Shown: positions 1 through 9,197 of the stretch, piece after piece
Layout of the letters: the number at the start of each line of letters is the position of its first letter
How positions within the stretch are numbered: the stretch's first letter is position 1
From: CAZEDK01 sp964511025
GTDB taxonomy: Bacteria > Patescibacteriota > Gracilibacteria > UBA1369 > GWF2-33-10
NCBI GenBank assembly: GCA_964511025.1
Contig: CAZEDK010000017.1
Coordinates: forward strand, 1-34,289
Length of the DNA: 34,289 bases
Direction of reading: 5' to 3'
Translations under genes and position numbers: made by a program
The notes under the pieces: generated by a model
The model's database searches: none
Seen by the model: the letters and a program-made list of their open reading frames with translations, nothing else
What the model was told of the DNA's origin: nothing

Positions 1-54
1 TAATACTTAATACTTAATACTTAATACTTAATACTTAATACTTAATACTTAATA
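1..54. repeat. tandem octamer TAATACTT, about 6.5 copies
   Basis: Perfect head-to-tail copies of TAATACTT run from the window edge to about 24 bases before the first gene, so the array may extend further left. Shorter stretches of the same text occur inside priA (27183-27224) and rsmF (around 23228). The period is 8 bp with no unique spacers, so it is not a CRISPR array. Confidence 0.95.
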
Positions 55-77
55 CAATTCCCTTACCCCTTTCCAAG

Positions 78-656
78 GTGTTCATAACAATATACGGCAT
101 CAACAATATCGGCAAAACATATCAATGCAAAAAAATCGTAAATGAATTGAATAAAAAAGGTTACAATGCTGTTTATATTAAATATCCTATATATAATATT
201 AAACCAACCGGCTCATTCATTAATAGAATTCTCAGAGCAAAAAAGCAAAAAATTTTAGAAGAAGAATTACAAATCTGGTTCACCTTGAATAGATATCAAT
301 TTGAGCCTGAATTGAAAAATTTATTAAATGGAGGAAAAATTGTTATAGCAGAAGATTACGTTGGCACAGCTCTTGCTTGGGGCTCAGCAAAAGGAGCAGA
401 TTTAGCTTGGCTGGAAAATTTAAACAAAGACTTAATCAAAGAAGATTTGGCAATATTACTTGAAGGAGAAAGAAATATTTCAGAAAAAGAAAAAAAACAC
501 ATCCATGAACAAAATGATGAATTAGTTGCTAAATGTACGGATCAATATAAATTACTAGCAAAAAAATATAATTGGACAGTTATTGATGCCGGAACAGCAG
601 AAGACAGCGAAAAAACTACTAAACAACTATTAGAAATCATTGAAAATAGCATTTGA
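78..656 (+). CDS. tmk: thymidylate-kinase-like nucleoside monophosphate kinase
   Basis: Probable dTMP kinase, converting dTMP to dTDP with ATP in the cytoplasm. A P-loop of the form GxxxxGKT (GINNIGKT) lies at residues 7-14. Residues 71-94 follow the family pattern: an NRYQFEPEL helix, then a strand ending in EDY at the place of the usual DRY substrate motif. The stretch after EDY (TALAWGSAKGADLAWL) matches the TMK helix. The usual DREPGGT segment is replaced by KYPIY at 35-39. Length (192 aa) is slightly short for the family. The start is GTG; no in-frame ATG fits, and the upstream DNA is the octamer array. The stop is TGA. It is convergent with the 16S transcript. The kinase fold is clear; dTMP specificity is inferred because two substrate motifs are altered. 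Confidence 0.72.
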   Translation: MFITIYGINNIGKTYQCKKIVNELNKKGYNAVYIKYPIYNIKPTGSFINRILRAKKQKILEEELQIWFTLNRYQFEPELKNLLNGGKIVIAEDYVGTALAWGSAKGADLAWLENLNKDLIKEDLAILLEGERNISEKEKKHIHEQNDELVAKCTDQYKLLAKKYNWTVIDAGTAEDSEKTTKQLLEIIENSI

Positions 657-937
657 TTAAGGATCTTGGCAAGACACTAACATCTCAAATGCAGTAGAGA
701 AATAGATACTACACCTCAATTTTATATGAGGATTTACCCATTCTATGCTCTATCGAGCTTCGAAGGGCCGATCTAGAAGTAGCTGGCGTGTGTCTTATAG
801 CTGAATTCTAGTCATTGACTCGAAAACTTTCTGTTGAGAGCAGTTATCATCATATAAATATGCGACACCACCTCAAAGGGCATTAACGAACCAACAACCA
901 GAGTTCAGCCATAAGAGCAACCGTAGTCTACCCCCTA
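657..937 (-). other. 16S rRNA trailer; no gene seen
   Basis: This 281-base stretch lies between the tmk-like stop and the 16S 3' end. Read on the minus strand it is the 16S trailer. It holds the distal half of the processing stem (678-701) and no tRNA, 23S or 5S signature. No CCUCC occurs on the minus-strand transcript in this interval, so a displaced anti-Shine-Dalgarno sequence is not hiding downstream of an insertion. Confidence 0.8.
678..701 (-). other. 16S processing stem, 3' half
   Basis: In the minus-strand transcript these 24 nt pair without a gap to 2511-2534 upstream of the 16S (21 Watson-Crick pairs and 3 G-U pairs). They would close a loop around the whole rRNA. Such helices are normally cut by RNase III to release pre-16S. 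Confidence 0.9.
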
Positions 938-2405
<1,468 letters not shown>

Positions 2406-2510
2406 AAAAAGAGTTTTAGTTTCTATATCCTTAGATATGAAACATGGCTTTTTTAAAACCTTTAGAAATTATAAACTTCTAAAGTGAAATTGCTGTCAAA
2501 AGTAGAACTA

Positions 2511-2534
2511 TTCTCTACTACATCCGAGATGTTA
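2511..2534 (-). other. 16S processing stem, 5' half
   Basis: Pairs over all 24 nt with 678-701 in the transcript. It starts about 40 nt after the predicted transcription start and about 105 nt before the mature 16S 5' end. Confidence 0.9.
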
Positions 2535-2579
2535 AAGAGCTGCATTTATCTTCAAAAACTTGTGAAAGACGCGAGAGAT

Positions 2580-2608
2580 ATTTTATTTCGACTGAAGATC
2601 AAAGTCAA
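2580..2608 (-). promoter_or_regulatory. 16S rRNA promoter (TTGACT-17-TAAAAT)
   Basis: On the minus strand TTGACT (2603-2608) and TAAAAT (2580-2585) are separated by exactly 17 nt. Transcription would start near 2573, about 40 nt before the processing stem. The stretch after the -10 (ATCTCTCGCG) is GC-richer than the surroundings, as in many growth-controlled rRNA promoters. It fits the housekeeping sigma factor encoded at 14100-15281. Confidence 0.85.
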
Positions 2609-2673
2609 TAGATTTTACACTTTCTTTCCCTGTTAAAAGAAATTATCCTCTTATCAGCAATAAAAAAAGCTTA

Positions 2674-3528
2674 ATGAGAAAAACAATCAACATATTCAGT
2701 ATAGCATTTGCTGCTTTACATAAGCAAGAAATTATTGAGAAATTGAATATTTTTCTATCTTCTTCACAACAGCATCACATCGCGACACCAAATCCTGAGT
2801 TTTTACTTGAGAGCTTAAAAAATGAGGAATTCACAAAAATTTTACAAAATTCAGTATTAAATATTCCTGATGGGATTGGAATCCTCTGGGCCGTCACGAT
2901 AGAGTCAAAAATTCACAAAGTAAAGAAATATAAAAATACCATATACCATATACTATATACTATATACAAATACGCCATCGGCTTATTCTATTTGCTAATG
3001 ATTTTGATTTACCCAAAAGCAGTTACAAAAATCATTCCGGAAAGAATAACAGGGACTGATTTAATGGCGGATATTTTTCAAAATTTTCCTGACAAAAAAA
3101 TATTTCTACTTGGCGCAAAAGAAGGAATCGCAGAAAAAGCAATAAACAACTTAATTAAAAAAAATACACTATACTATATACCATATACCATATACCAATT
3201 TCACTCAGGCAGTCCAAAACTATCAGATGAAAATAAAATAATATCAAAAATCAATTCATTCCAACCAGACATTCTATTCGTTGCTTTTGGAGCACCAGCA
3301 CAGGAATTATGGATAAATAGAAATTTATCAAACATGCCTTCAGTGAAAATTGCTATCGGAGTTGGCGGAGCTTTCGATTTCTACGCTGGAGAGAGAAAAA
3401 GAGCTCCGAAAATATTTCAAAAATTAGGTATTGAATGGCTATTTCGTTTAATTATTGAACCAAGGAGATGGAAAAGAATATTTAACGCTACAGTTGTTTT
3501 TCCTTGGAAATTTTTAAAAAGTTTATAA
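2674..3528 (+). CDS. WecG/TagA/CpsF-family glycosyltransferase
   Basis: Predicted to transfer an N-acetylhexosamine (ManNAc or ManNAcA in known members) from a UDP-sugar to lipid-linked GlcNAc at the inner membrane face. Family motifs are in order: TPNPEF (38-43), PDG (65-67), RITGTDL (124-130), GAPAQELW (206-213) and GVGGAFDFYAGERKRAP (229-245), then a basic C-terminus (FRLIIEPRRWKR). At 284 aa it exceeds the usual ~240-250 aa. Part of the excess comes from two stretches (about 88-100 and 164-175) encoded by 7-bp tandem repeats. The WecA/TagO-type enzyme at 17073-18119 would supply its lipid-linked acceptor. The acceptor sugar cannot be told from the sequence. No Shine-Dalgarno precedes the ATG. 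Confidence 0.9.
   Translation: MRKTINIFSIAFAALHKQEIIEKLNIFLSSSQQHHIATPNPEFLLESLKNEEFTKILQNSVLNIPDGIGILWAVTIESKIHKVKKYKNTIYHILYTIYKYAIGLFYLLMILIYPKAVTKIIPERITGTDLMADIFQNFPDKKIFLLGAKEGIAEKAINNLIKKNTLYYIPYTIYQFHSGSPKLSDENKIISKINSFQPDILFVAFGAPAQELWINRNLSNMPSVKIAIGVGGAFDFYAGERKRAPKIFQKLGIEWLFRLIIEPRRWKRIFNATVVFPWKFLKSL
2936..2970 (+). repeat. heptamer repeat ATACCAT/ATACTAT x5 inside a gene
   Basis: Five 7-bp units (two ATACCAT, two ATACTAT, one ATACAAA) lie within the glycosyltransferase gene and encode a Tyr/Ile-rich insert. Three units add seven codons, so the frame is kept. Confidence 0.92.
3164..3198 (+). repeat. second heptamer repeat in the same gene
   Basis: Five 7-bp units (ATACACT, ATACTAT, ATACCAT, ATACCAT, ATACCAA), related to those at 2936-2970, encode another Tyr-rich insert in a surface region of the same protein. 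Confidence 0.92.
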
Positions 3529-3678
3529 AAATCAAATCATATAAGCATCTTTTCTATGCAAAATTCTAAAAAGTAAAATCTTTTTATTTGCCCTTTATCT
3601 CTCAAAGAGATTCCCTTGGAACTTTACTCTTTATCCTTTATCCTTAATTTTGCTTTTTAAAATTCAGCCTTTATATCA

Positions 3679-5088
3679 ATGTCCCTCTACCGCAAATATC
3701 GTCCACAAGATTTTGACAATCTAATTGGTCAAGAGCATATCAAAACAACACTGCTTAATGCAATTCAACAGGAAAAAATATCACATGCGTACCTTTTTTG
3801 TGGTCCAAGAGGCACAGGCAAAACAACAACCGCTAGGTTAATAGCAAAAGCAATAAATTGTGACAACATAAGCTCTAACGGAGAACCATGCAACAAATGT
3901 TTCCAGTGCATGTCTGCAAACGAAAGTAGTCTTGTGGACTTGATCGAAATAGACGCGGCATCAAATAGAGGAATAGATGAAATAAGAGATTTAAGAGAAA
4001 AAATCAGATTCGCGCCAAGTCAGGCAAAAAACAAAGTCTATATTATAGACGAAGTGCACATGCTGACAAAAGAAGCATTCAATGCATTGTTAAAAACCCT
4101 CGAAGAGCCACCTCCTCATGTTTTTTTCATCATAGCAACAACTGAGACTCACAAAGTACCCGCAACAATCATTTCAAGATGCCAAAGGTTCGATTTTCAC
4201 AGAATCAGCATAGACAGCTTAATCAACCGATTAAAACATATCGCGGAAATGGAAAATATAAAATATGAGATTGAAGCTCTTGAACTTATAGCAAACATGG
4301 TCAAAGGTGGACTTAGGGATGCCATATCAATACTCGATCAATTAAGTCATCATGGCGATATCACGGTGTCGTTAGTAAAAAACACATTAGGACTCAGCGA
4401 TTCGCAGGCAATAGCTGATCTTTTTCAAGCATTAATCCAAAATGATCCAAACAAAAGCTTGGAATTGCTAAAAAATATTTTGACTCAAGGTGCAAATTTA
4501 ACAGAATTTTTGAGAGAATTTTTGGAATATGTTCGCAAAATGATGATTTTGACAGTCAAAGGAGAAAAAAACATTAATTTACAGAAAATACTAGAAATTA
4601 TTGACGCATTTAGCAGCGCAAAAACAAAAATAAGTCAAAGTATAATCGAAGAACTTCCGGTTGAAGCTGCTATTGTATCTTTGTGCAATAAATACCCTAC
4701 AAATGAAAGCAATCCACAAACAGAAAAAAAAGCGACAGCTACAATAACTCATGCGACACAGAAAGCTCACAGTCCAATCAGCAAAAATACAGAACCTAAT
4801 ACTATATTAAATAAATGGCCTGAAATATTAGAGTTATTCAATCCCCCACCATTAAGACAAAACTTAAAACAAGCTAAACCTGAAATAAATAATGACATGC
4901 TGATCTTAAATTTTGCTTCAGATTTTCATTTCGATAAATTCAATGCCGTTGAAAACTTATACACATTGGAAAAAATCATTAATGAATTTTTGAAGATAGA
5001 AACAAAAATTATATGTAAATTAAATAAAACTGAAAATAGTCAAAGCAAAGATGAGAATATAGAAAGCATATTGAATGGCGAATGGTAG
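3679..5088 (+). CDS. dnaX: DNA polymerase III subunit gamma/tau
   Basis: Clamp-loader ATPase of the replicative polymerase. The N-terminus (LYRKYRPQDFDNLIGQEH) is typical of the family. Walker A GPRGTGKT is at 42-49. The DnaX zinc site uses Cys 61, 71, 74 and 77. Walker B DEVH is at 124-127 and the SRC motif near 166-168. Length (469 aa) is nearer a gamma-type product than E. coli tau (643 aa). The C-terminal third, from about residue 340, is low-complexity and then poorly conserved. An A8 run at codons 349-351 sits just after the conserved part, where dnaX genes of some bacteria slip. The stop overlaps an in-frame ATG of the downstream clpP frame by 7 nt, though clpP more likely starts later. 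Confidence 0.96.
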   Translation: MSLYRKYRPQDFDNLIGQEHIKTTLLNAIQQEKISHAYLFCGPRGTGKTTTARLIAKAINCDNISSNGEPCNKCFQCMSANESSLVDLIEIDAASNRGIDEIRDLREKIRFAPSQAKNKVYIIDEVHMLTKEAFNALLKTLEEPPPHVFFIIATTETHKVPATIISRCQRFDFHRISIDSLINRLKHIAEMENIKYEIEALELIANMVKGGLRDAISILDQLSHHGDITVSLVKNTLGLSDSQAIADLFQALIQNDPNKSLELLKNILTQGANLTEFLREFLEYVRKMMILTVKGEKNINLQKILEIIDAFSSAKTKISQSIIEELPVEAAIVSLCNKYPTNESNPQTEKKATATITHATQKAHSPISKNTEPNTILNKWPEILELFNPPPLRQNLKQAKPEINNDMLILNFASDFHFDKFNAVENLYTLEKIINEFLKIETKIICKLNKTENSQSKDENIESILNGEW

Positions 5089-5132
5089 ATTATTTTGTTA
5101 TATTTCCTTTTGAACAATTTAAAATCTATACA

Positions 5133-5771
5133 ATGCAAGACCAAACACAACAACAAGGTAGCAACGGCTATACTCCAAGAGCCGGATATCTAATACCAAC
5201 AGTCATCGAAAAAACACATGAAGGTGAAAGAGTCTATGACATCTATTCACGTCTACTAAAAGATAGAATTATTTTTTTAGGAACCGGAATTGATGCTGGG
5301 GTCGCTAATGCAGTAATAGCTCAATTACTTTTCCTCGAGAAACAAAATCAGAAAAAAGACGTAATTATGTACATCAACAGTCCAGGTGGCCATGTTAGTG
5401 CTGGATTAGCCATTTACGATACAATGCAATATATAACTTGCGATGTAGTCACTGTCTGCATGGGCATGGCAGCGTCTATGGGTGCAGTACTGCTAACCGG
5501 CGGAACAAAAGGCAAAAGATACGTACTTCCATACAGCGAAGTAATGATCCATCAACCGCTTGGCGGGGCGCAAGGGCAAGCATCAGATATTTTGATAGCT
5601 GCTAATCATATCAAAAGGACAAAAGAGACTTTGAATAATATTATATCAAGACATAGTGGTCAAAACGTGAAACAAGTTGAAAAAGACACCGACAGAGACA
5701 ATTTTATGACCGCAGAAGAATCGGTAAAATATGGTCTGGTAGACAGGATTATTGAAAAGAATATTTTATAA
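5133..5771 (+). CDS. clpP: ATP-dependent Clp protease proteolytic subunit
   Basis: Serine peptidase that forms the tetradecameric barrel used by Clp ATPases for cytoplasmic protein turnover. The family core is complete: YINSPGG, the nucleophile Ser in GMAASMGA (residue 115 from this start), His in SEVMIHQP (140) and Asp in DTDRDNF (189). The C-terminus YGLVDRII is typical. I chose the ATG at 5133 (212 aa) because the frame back to 5082 adds 17 hydrophobic residues unlike ClpP and would overlap dnaX. The extended start remains possible. It follows dnaX closely and precedes the EamA gene by 2 nt, so the three are probably co-transcribed. Confidence 0.95.
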   Translation: MQDQTQQQGSNGYTPRAGYLIPTVIEKTHEGERVYDIYSRLLKDRIIFLGTGIDAGVANAVIAQLLFLEKQNQKKDVIMYINSPGGHVSAGLAIYDTMQYITCDVVTVCMGMAASMGAVLLTGGTKGKRYVLPYSEVMIHQPLGGAQGQASDILIAANHIKRTKETLNNIISRHSGQNVKQVEKDTDRDNFMTAEESVKYGLVDRIIEKNIL

Positions 5772-5773
5772 AA

Positions 5774-6646
5774 ATGTCTACTATAGCAATTGCACTAGTC
5801 CTTGTCTCAGCTTTCTTACATGCTTTGAAAGCATTTTTCATCAAAACCAGCCATCACAAAGTTGCTTTTGCATGGCTTTATGTATTTACAGGCTTTGTTT
5901 TATTTACACCTATTGGAGTTTGGTCATATTTAAAAAATTCACCAAGTATTTCTGGCATTATACCTCTAATTTTGATCACATCGTTTGTGCATGGAGCTTA
6001 TACGTTTGTTCGGTCAGTATTATATGAGAAAGCTGATCTCTCGTTTGCATATCCAATTACTCAATCAGCACCATTAATTACTACATTATGGTATTTAATT
6101 ACAAAAACCGAAACACTGAATATTTATGGCATATCTGGAATCATACTTATCACTTTAGGAACATATATAATAAAAAGTAGCGAAAAAAGCAAAAAAGGTT
6201 TTTTTGCAATATTTAGAAAAGAAAATCGAAATATATTACTTGCATTCACAACAACAATCTTAGTAGCAGCTTATTCAATAACTGATGACGTTATAGTAGA
6301 AACTATTGATCCACTATTGCTTAGCTATTATTTATGCATTCCAATTTTAATTGTTTTAACTCCGTATCTTATTGCAAAAAAAGAACTGAATTTTTTAAAA
6401 AAAGAATGGAAAATAAACAAAAAAAGCATCATATTTACTGGACTCATATCACCTATCGGCTATTTACTTGTACTTTTCGCGTTTAATTTAGCAGAAGTCA
6501 GCTACATTACAGCTTTGAGACAAAGCAGCGTGCTTCTTGGCGTACTTATGGGATACAAAATTTTAAAAGAAGGATATATGCTAAAAAGAATCTCTGGTTC
6601 AATATTAATCATTATAGGAGCAATAGTAATTTCGGTATTTGGTTAA
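5774..6646 (+). CDS. EamA/DMT-superfamily transporter
   Basis: Inner-membrane permease with about ten hydrophobic helices arranged as two EamA-like halves. In the first half the signature-like stretch around residues 75-108 (VRSVLYEKADLSFAYPITQS) leads into a hydrophobic helix. The matching motif in the second half is LAEVSYITALRQSSVLLG, followed by a final helix. Length (290 aa) is normal for drug/metabolite transporters. The substrate cannot be deduced. It starts 2 nt after the clpP stop, suggesting translational coupling. Confidence 0.85.
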   Translation: MSTIAIALVLVSAFLHALKAFFIKTSHHKVAFAWLYVFTGFVLFTPIGVWSYLKNSPSISGIIPLILITSFVHGAYTFVRSVLYEKADLSFAYPITQSAPLITTLWYLITKTETLNIYGISGIILITLGTYIIKSSEKSKKGFFAIFRKENRNILLAFTTTILVAAYSITDDVIVETIDPLLLSYYLCIPILIVLTPYLIAKKELNFLKKEWKINKKSIIFTGLISPIGYLLVLFAFNLAEVSYITALRQSSVLLGVLMGYKILKEGYMLKRISGSILIIIGAIVISVFG

Positions 6647-6666
6647 GACACTGTCTAAGAACCTGT

Positions 6667-6915
6667 CTAACGTTTGACTCTTACTTTTTGCTGGTTTTTT
6701 CTTTCAATTTCAAGTTGATCTTGAGATTTAAGAAAAAAATCCACTTCGGAAATTTGATTATTTGTAGAAATTTTTCCTATTTGCGCAGTAGCCTGAAAAG
6801 CATTTGCCTGAAAAGCACCTGAAGAATTGACAGAATATAATGACGCAGATATACCAAAAATCGTAAACGCGCTCATTATTCCAACAGCTTTTAATATTGA
6901 AAGCTTTTTTAGCAT
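6667..6915 (-). CDS. small exported or membrane-anchored protein, unknown
   Basis: 82 aa. The N-terminus (MLKKLSILKAVGIMSAFTIF and following) is a basic head plus hydrophobic stretch, a signal peptide or anchor. A short internal duplication follows (GAFQAN / AFQATAQ), and the tail is charged and ends in KVRVKR. I recognise no family. It is convergent with the EamA gene, 20 nt away. The start is ATG with an AT-rich upstream. It could be a spurious frame, but the signal-like N-terminus and isolated position favour a real small secreted protein. Confidence 0.55.
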   Translation of the reverse strand: MLKKLSILKAVGIMSAFTIFGISASLYSVNSSGAFQANAFQATAQIGKISTNNQISEVDFFLKSQDQLEIERKNQQKVRVKR

Positions 6916-6979
6916 TTCATGTCAAATTAAATTATCAAGTCATTTTACCACAAATTATTAAAATAAACTGAAATACACT

Positions 6980-7008
6980 TTGATTGATATGGAATTTTAT
7001 TGTATAAT
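6980..7008 (+). promoter_or_regulatory. promoter TTGATT-17-TATAAT
   Basis: TTGATT (6980-6985) and a perfect TATAAT (7003-7008) are 17 nt apart. The ATG of the 415-aa gene lies 31 nt beyond the -10, giving a short A/T-only 5' leader with no Shine-Dalgarno. Confidence 0.85.
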
Positions 7009-7038
7009 TAAAAGATTTTTAAAAGTTTATGTTAATTT

Positions 7039-8286
7039 ATGGCTGAACTTGAAATGCAACTTGCCGGACAAGATCCACATTATTCAGTGGAAAAAGAAGA
7101 AATATTTAGAGATATAGATAAAAAAATGAATAATTTAGCTACCAGAGAACGAAAATTCATCGAAGAAATACCGCAAAAAGAAATACAAGCAATAATTGCC
7201 GGCGATCAAGGTTTGCAAGAGAAAATAAAAGACGCAACAGGTCTTGAATACAGCAGTCAAGCTTTTGAAAAAGGTAAAACAGAAATAAAAGCACACTTAG
7301 TTGCAAAAGATGGAAGACTTGAAATACGCTTAAAGATCTTCACTCCTGACGGGAAATATGCTGAAACTTCAATAAGCGGACATGAAGGTTTTTCGGAGAC
7401 TAATAATGTTTTGAAGCAATTAATAAGATCGGCTTGCACAGGAATCAAAGAACATCCGCATTATTATCCGTTGATGGATTTTGATCCGCAAGGTGTTTCA
7501 TCGCTAGACGACCAGCAAAAAAGAAAAATGTCCGACATATTGCAGACAGAATATAATAGCAGATTCAGTTTAGAGCAAAAAATTGCTGATAATTTTCAAT
7601 GTGGCAGAATCTCAATCAAAATTGAATCAGACGAATTCAATGAAGGTACAGGAGGCTCAACTCATCTGACACTCACAACGTTCTCGCCACAAAAAGAATA
7701 TAAAGTGATATATCCGCAAACAAATTCTTTTCGTAATCTCGATCCTTTTCGCAGAGTCAAAAATGCATTAAGATATCTCGCAATAACAACTCCGAAAGAA
7801 ATAGAAAAAGAAAACAAAGGCAGAAAACTCAAAAAAAGATTTGAAGAGAACACAAAAATTAGTAAATTCAATCCGTCGCAAGCAATTGAAACAACTGAAA
7901 CAGAAAAACCAACGATCACTCACAGATACACTACGATCAATAATGACGGATCTCTAGTCTTTGAAACTATTCATTATAGCGATGGACATCAAGAAGTAAT
8001 TTATAGCAAAAAGCCAGATATTCAAGCGCAAGAAACAGCTAACACTGGAAATGTTCCTTTTTATACAAACGAAGGCTTATCTGATGCGGAATTTTTCAAA
8101 AAATATGGATTAGCAAGTGCCAATTATAGTCATATCGATGGAAAAGATGGCATGTCTGTAACACAATTAGGTCAGAAAGGCAGAAAAATAAATGTGGATT
8201 TTGCAGATCACAGTCAATATACATTGCCTGACAACAAAGATAACAATGAAATTACAGAAAATGTTGCGCCACCAGCAAACCCTTAA
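7039..8286 (+). CDS. conserved-looking hypothetical protein, 415 aa
   Basis: Function unknown. The protein is soluble, highly charged and without membrane segments or signal peptide. Residues 1-75 look helical. Two segments (about 75-140 and 195-250) contain alternating strand-like text such as GRLEIRLKIFTPDGKYAETS and GGSTHLTLTTFSPQKEYKV, which may be two copies of one beta-rich unit. A linker follows, then a strand repeat near 295-325 (HRYTTINNDGSLVFETIHYS), and an Asn/Asp-rich tail. It has its own strong promoter. Its last 4 nt overlap the convergent reductase gene. The duplicated-unit idea is inference from reading the protein. Confidence 0.8.
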   Translation: MAELEMQLAGQDPHYSVEKEEIFRDIDKKMNNLATRERKFIEEIPQKEIQAIIAGDQGLQEKIKDATGLEYSSQAFEKGKTEIKAHLVAKDGRLEIRLKIFTPDGKYAETSISGHEGFSETNNVLKQLIRSACTGIKEHPHYYPLMDFDPQGVSSLDDQQKRKMSDILQTEYNSRFSLEQKIADNFQCGRISIKIESDEFNEGTGGSTHLTLTTFSPQKEYKVIYPQTNSFRNLDPFRRVKNALRYLAITTPKEIEKENKGRKLKKRFEENTKISKFNPSQAIETTETEKPTITHRYTTINNDGSLVFETIHYSDGHQEVIYSKKPDIQAQETANTGNVPFYTNEGLSDAEFFKKYGLASANYSHIDGKDGMSVTQLGQKGRKINVDFADHSQYTLPDNKDNNEITENVAPPANP

Positions 8287-9017
8287 ATATAAAACAACTC
8301 TTCGTGCACTTGCCCTTTTTCAAATCCTTGCGCTAAAAATTTCTCTTTTATCTCAGTTACCATAGCTCCGCTACCACACGTATAAATTTCAGTATTTTCT
8401 TTTGTATATTTTTGGAAATCAATATAGTCAGTCACTCTTCCTTTGAAATATTTACAATCGCTTTCCGGTCTTGAAATGCAAATTTTGTAAGAAAAATTAC
8501 TATGCTCTTTTGCAAATTTTTCAAGAATATCAACATAAAAAAGATCCGACAAGTATCTCAACCCAAAAAACAATTCAATTTTGTGCTGAAATTTTTTTTC
8601 AAATAAATCTTCAATTATCCCGTAAAAAGGTGCCAAACCTGTACCTGTGGCAACAAACAAAAGATTTTTCTGACAATTTTCATTTACTGTAAATCTACCA
8701 AATGGCCCCTGAAATGAAGCATCTTGCGCAATTTGTAAATTTTTCAAATACGTACTGGCAACTCCGTTATCCAGATATCTGATACAAAATCTCATTTTTC
8801 CTTTTAAACTTGGAGAGTTGGCTAGAGAATACGCTCTTTTTTGTGGGAAACTTCCTTCAACAGGAACTTGTAGCATCATAAACTGTCCGGCTTTGAACTC
8901 TATATCTTTTTGTTCAAGAATTTCAAAAACAAATTCAAAAACATCAGAAGTTAATTTATTTTTTTCTACTAATTTTGTTTTTAGGATTTGTATCATATTT
9001 TTTAAAAAAGTTATCAT
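8283..9017 (-). CDS. ferredoxin-NADP reductase-like FAD/NAD(P) oxidoreductase
   Basis: Single-electron or hydride-transfer flavoprotein of the ferredoxin reductase superfamily, cytoplasmic. The FAD-domain motif RAYS is at 61-64 and GPFGRF at 104-109. The NAD(P)-domain motif ATGTGLAPF is at 123-131, with GLRYLSDLFY at 152-161 and CGSGAMV at 214-220. The C-terminus HEELFYI ends with the aromatic residue common in this family. There is no ferredoxin (2Fe-2S) domain, so the electron partner is encoded elsewhere. The ATG at 9017 is used; Met8 is an alternative. It overlaps the convergent unknown gene by 4 nt. The partner and physiological direction are unknown. Confidence 0.88.
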   Translation of the reverse strand: MITFLKNMIQILKTKLVEKNKLTSDVFEFVFEILEQKDIEFKAGQFMMLQVPVEGSFPQKRAYSLANSPSLKGKMRFCIRYLDNGVASTYLKNLQIAQDASFQGPFGRFTVNENCQKNLLFVATGTGLAPFYGIIEDLFEKKFQHKIELFFGLRYLSDLFYVDILEKFAKEHSNFSYKICISRPESDCKYFKGRVTDYIDFQKYTKENTEIYTCGSGAMVTEIKEKFLAQGFEKGQVHEELFYI

Positions 9018-9031
9018 TTAATTCATCAGTA

Positions 9032-9087
9032 TCCCCTCTTTTTCAAGAGAGGGGACGAAGGGGTGAGTTGTATTCAACCCAGAATGA
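9032..9087 (+). repeat. degenerate dispersed-repeat relic with 8-bp hairpin
   Basis: TCCCCTCT (9032-9039) and AGAGGGGA (9048-9055) form a perfect 8-bp stem. The following GACGAAGGGGTGAGTTG resembles text inside the MITE at 21183-21336 (GATCAAGGGTGTGAGTTG), and the stretch ends CCCAGAATGACA. It is probably a decayed fragment of a related element. It inflates the open frame upstream of the pilin-like gene. Confidence 0.6.
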
Positions 9088-9197
9088 CACAGAATAATCT
9101 AAAACAAAAAAAGCAATCTGACAAGCATATTAACAGCTTAGAATTGATAGCAAACAGAAAAAACTGTATTATAAAATTGTTCAAACTAACTTTTAGC

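Larger units (their letters stand above)
2406..2673 (-). promoter_or_regulatory. 16S promoter and leader region
   Basis: This 268-base stretch without a gene lies between the 16S 5' end and the divergent glycosyltransferase gene. It holds the 16S promoter (2580-2608) and the upstream half of the processing stem (2511-2534). The rest is an AT-rich leader with no open frame I would support. Confidence 0.8.

Noticed and set aside
1..54. CRISPR-like array at the window edge.
   Set aside because: The unit is 8 bp with no spacers; it is a simple tandem repeat.
651..660. UGA recoded to glycine, as in Gracilibacteria and Absconditabacteria.
   Set aside because: TGA ends trpS and the second AI-2E gene at their normal C-termini and forms a coupled ATGA overlap at 20729-20732.
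657..937. tRNA in the 16S trailer (a GGTTCGTTAATGCC stretch on the minus strand looked like a T arm).
   Set aside because: No matching acceptor or anticodon arms could be built around it.
3600..3625. ATCTCT-CAA-AGAGAT hairpin before dnaX as a terminator.
   Set aside because: The stem is only 6 bp with a 3-nt loop and no T run follows.
9063..9197. 45-residue N-terminal extension of the pilin-like protein.
   Set aside because: It translates a repeat relic and would bury the signal peptide starting at 9198.
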